Assembly: GCA_000310025.1 (NCBI GenBank)
Contig: FN649729.1
Span: 372,001 to 436,000 of the forward strand
DNA length: 64,000 nucleotides
Reading direction: 5' to 3'
Source of the DNA: Ectocarpus siliculosus
Taxonomy: Eukaryota > Sar > Phaeophyceae > Ectocarpales > Ectocarpaceae
Every line of letters begins with the position of its first letter. Position 1 is the first letter of the stretch. Positions 60,001-63,000 of this stretch are shown here, piece after piece. A model generated the notes under the pieces. It searched no databases and had not been told where the DNA came from. It saw only the letters and a list, made by a program, of their open reading frames with translations. Both the position numbers and the translations under genes were made by a program.

Positions 60001-63000
60001 TGCTGCCGACTGAGCCAGTATCGATGTCAGGTTGCGTGATGATATGGGTGGCGGTACATTGGAACAGAGCGTTGACCACCCAGGTTTCGGGGGGGGTGCC
60101 GTCTGCACACTCGAACGAAATAATTCCTGCGATCACAAGACGCACGATATTGATGCAACATGTAGTGTGAGCGATTCCTACTAGACGGAGCGACATCAGC
60201 GCGAACGAAGGGGCTTCTGGCCCAAAAGAGACTAACTCACGTCGGGATATACCCATGAGATGAAGCGCTTTCGCTCAGAGGTGAACAAACCGACAAAAAC
60301 GTGGGAGGCTAATAGAAACCCGTAGCTGGTTAGGAAGGCGTCTGGCCGCATGTTGTTTGGACAACTTCGTCTGCGTAGTGAATAATTCAACACGTAAAAT
60401 CGAGACAGGCTCACCATCATCGGATAACTCGACGTCGTGAACGTCGACATTCCCGACATTGTCTGAGGACATCGTAAACTTTATAGGCTCTCCAACACCG
60501 GCCAATCCGGATGTTGCGTTCGCCGGGTTGTAGAGCGCCTCATTTTTGACCGAAATGGCAGGATCCTGAACAGGTGAAGCGATAGCATGATTATCACAAG
60601 GGAGGGAGGCCGCGGCATCAGACGCTACCTCGCCTTCTCGGTACAAAACTATTGTCTCACTAGTGCGCAGAAGGCGACCAAAGCAAAATATGCGGCATGT
60701 CGTACTACTTTGGTGTTTTTGTTTGGTTCTTGGTTGATTCGCTGTTCTTACTCTTAGGCGTTCGACCTAACTATACCTGAATCAGAGGGACTGTGGACAA
60801 GAAAGGCATACTCTCGATGGCCTCGTCCTCCAAGACGTCCGCGCTACTCTCGTGGAATGCAGTGGCCTTGACGCTGTCTACCTTCTCTCCTGAGTTGATC
60901 TGTGTTGGTCATAAGCACGGTAACGTCATGGGCGGAGTAGTGGGGTCGAGAAGGAAAGCTCACGACACCAACGAAACGCAGGCACGACATGCTCAGATTC
61001 CACCCCAAAATGCTGCCCACGACACAACATTTCCTTGAAAACCACCGCGTATCCCGTGACTCTGAAGTTACTTTCAAGGGCGACAGAGGGGGTGCTGCTG
61101 TGAAATCCGTTTCTTGTTTGGCGTCGGGGCAACACGGTGACGTATTCCTCGCACCAAATACAGTGCAGCCATCACGTCTGTCTATGTAGGTTTTCGATCT
61201 GTTCCTGATAATATCTCGTCGGGGATGTATGATTACAAAACAATCTCAATCCGCCTAACCTCTGCCCGCGTAACAGTGCCCGTTGCCCGGCATTTCAAAT
61301 ATGCAGCGGGAGCCAGACCCTTGCTGGGGTAGCGGGCGAGCCCGTCCACTCTCCCGTTCAGCGCGCCACCAGCATCCCGGCCATCGGTGTCCACGCAAAC
61401 CATGGCCATGAGGCCCTCCGCTTGAACCGTGATGTTGTACAGGGTCAGCAGACCATCATTGGTGATGGTGTACACGTAGTCGATCTCGTCTGCAGTAGTG
61501 GCGGCTAGACCCTTATTGGCGTAGGTAGACTTGAGGAGGAGATCAACAGACCCCACCTAAAGAAAAGAAACGTGGTGCGGGGAAAACATTTGTCTGTACC
61601 ACTGCACATGACTTTCGAGCGGGTTCATGAACAATTCAATATGAAGTATATATTGTCAGGGGTTAGATTATTCCGCGAACACCAACCTGCACCTGAGACC
61701 ACAACAACGTAGCTTTGTGCAGGGAACACAACTCGCAGAGGAAACGCCTTCGCCTTCTGTCTGCCACTGTTTGTATGCTTACCTGCTCGAACATCACAAC
61801 TGCTGTGGCTGCTGCCGACACCTCCTTGTCGTACTGGTCCACGGCTGTCACGATTCCGCCACTTCGCCTCTCAAGGTTGTCCACGTCCGTCGCCGTGAGC
61901 ACATGCGTTCCGTTGCACGTAACCACAGAGTCCAAGCTGAGCGGCGAAGGCAACACTATCTCGCTGCCGTCAACAATGAACGCCACGTCACAGTCCAGCA
62001 CCGAAGAGCCGTCTGCGGTGCCGCGCGCGACAACAAGCGTGAGAGAGGAAATCGTACAGGGAATGAGCGTGGTGTGTTTGTTGGTTGATGTTTCCCGGGA
62101 CATTCTGAGCTGGAGGGAAACATCAGAGAAAGGACAGAAAGATGCGCTCTATTCTGTCTGACGGACGGCCCGAAGATGCTGGACATCCAGGTCCGCACAC
62201 CGTGACCACAATTCAACGGTGGATTACGCAGCTCCAGACGTCTACATTGACCCTTGCGGTTTGGTCCGGGAACAAAGTTCGCCACTTCGAGCGACAAGGG
62301 CAATCATCTAGCGGCGCATGAAGCGCTAGCGGCCAGAGGAACACCCATCACCATGAACGCCACGGGGGGCCGACACCCTCGTTTTCGTCACCTGAGACAA
62401 GAGAAGGGTCGCTGAGTGTGGTGTTGTACAGGACGGCATGCCCAATGTTCGTGATCGTGAAGGAGTACCTGGGAAGAGATAGCAATGCAAGAACATTGCG
62501 ACAACAAACCCGATAGAGATGAGTATTGTTTCTTTTGGCTGGTGTGTCCATGTCGGATAGGTAAGGTTGCCGACAGAGCGCGGCAAGTTGACACATCGTC
62601 TCGAGAAACAGCTGCCCTCCTCTTTTCCCTCCCCGAAAAGAAATGCTGACCGAACGGCAGCCGTGTCTTGTATCAACTCCAGCCTGAAACCCGCAAGAAC
62701 AAAATATTTTCCATATTATATTTTACCCACCCTACACTTTCTCCCGCCACAGCAAGTCCGTCGTGGTGAGAGTCATCCATGAAGAGTCCTTTCATACCTG
62801 AAGGAAAAGGCGTTCGTATCCCACGGACGTAGAGCATGTCAAATGAGTCGTACGCGGTTTCCTCGAAGGCCATTTCCGTAACGAGTCGGGGCATTACAAA
62901 CTATTTACTCCAGTTCAAAATATTTGTTTTCGGCGTGGATTCCTGCTGCGCTGTCGACAAGACAGGTGTCACATGAAATTGGCTATTCACCCCTGCTGGA

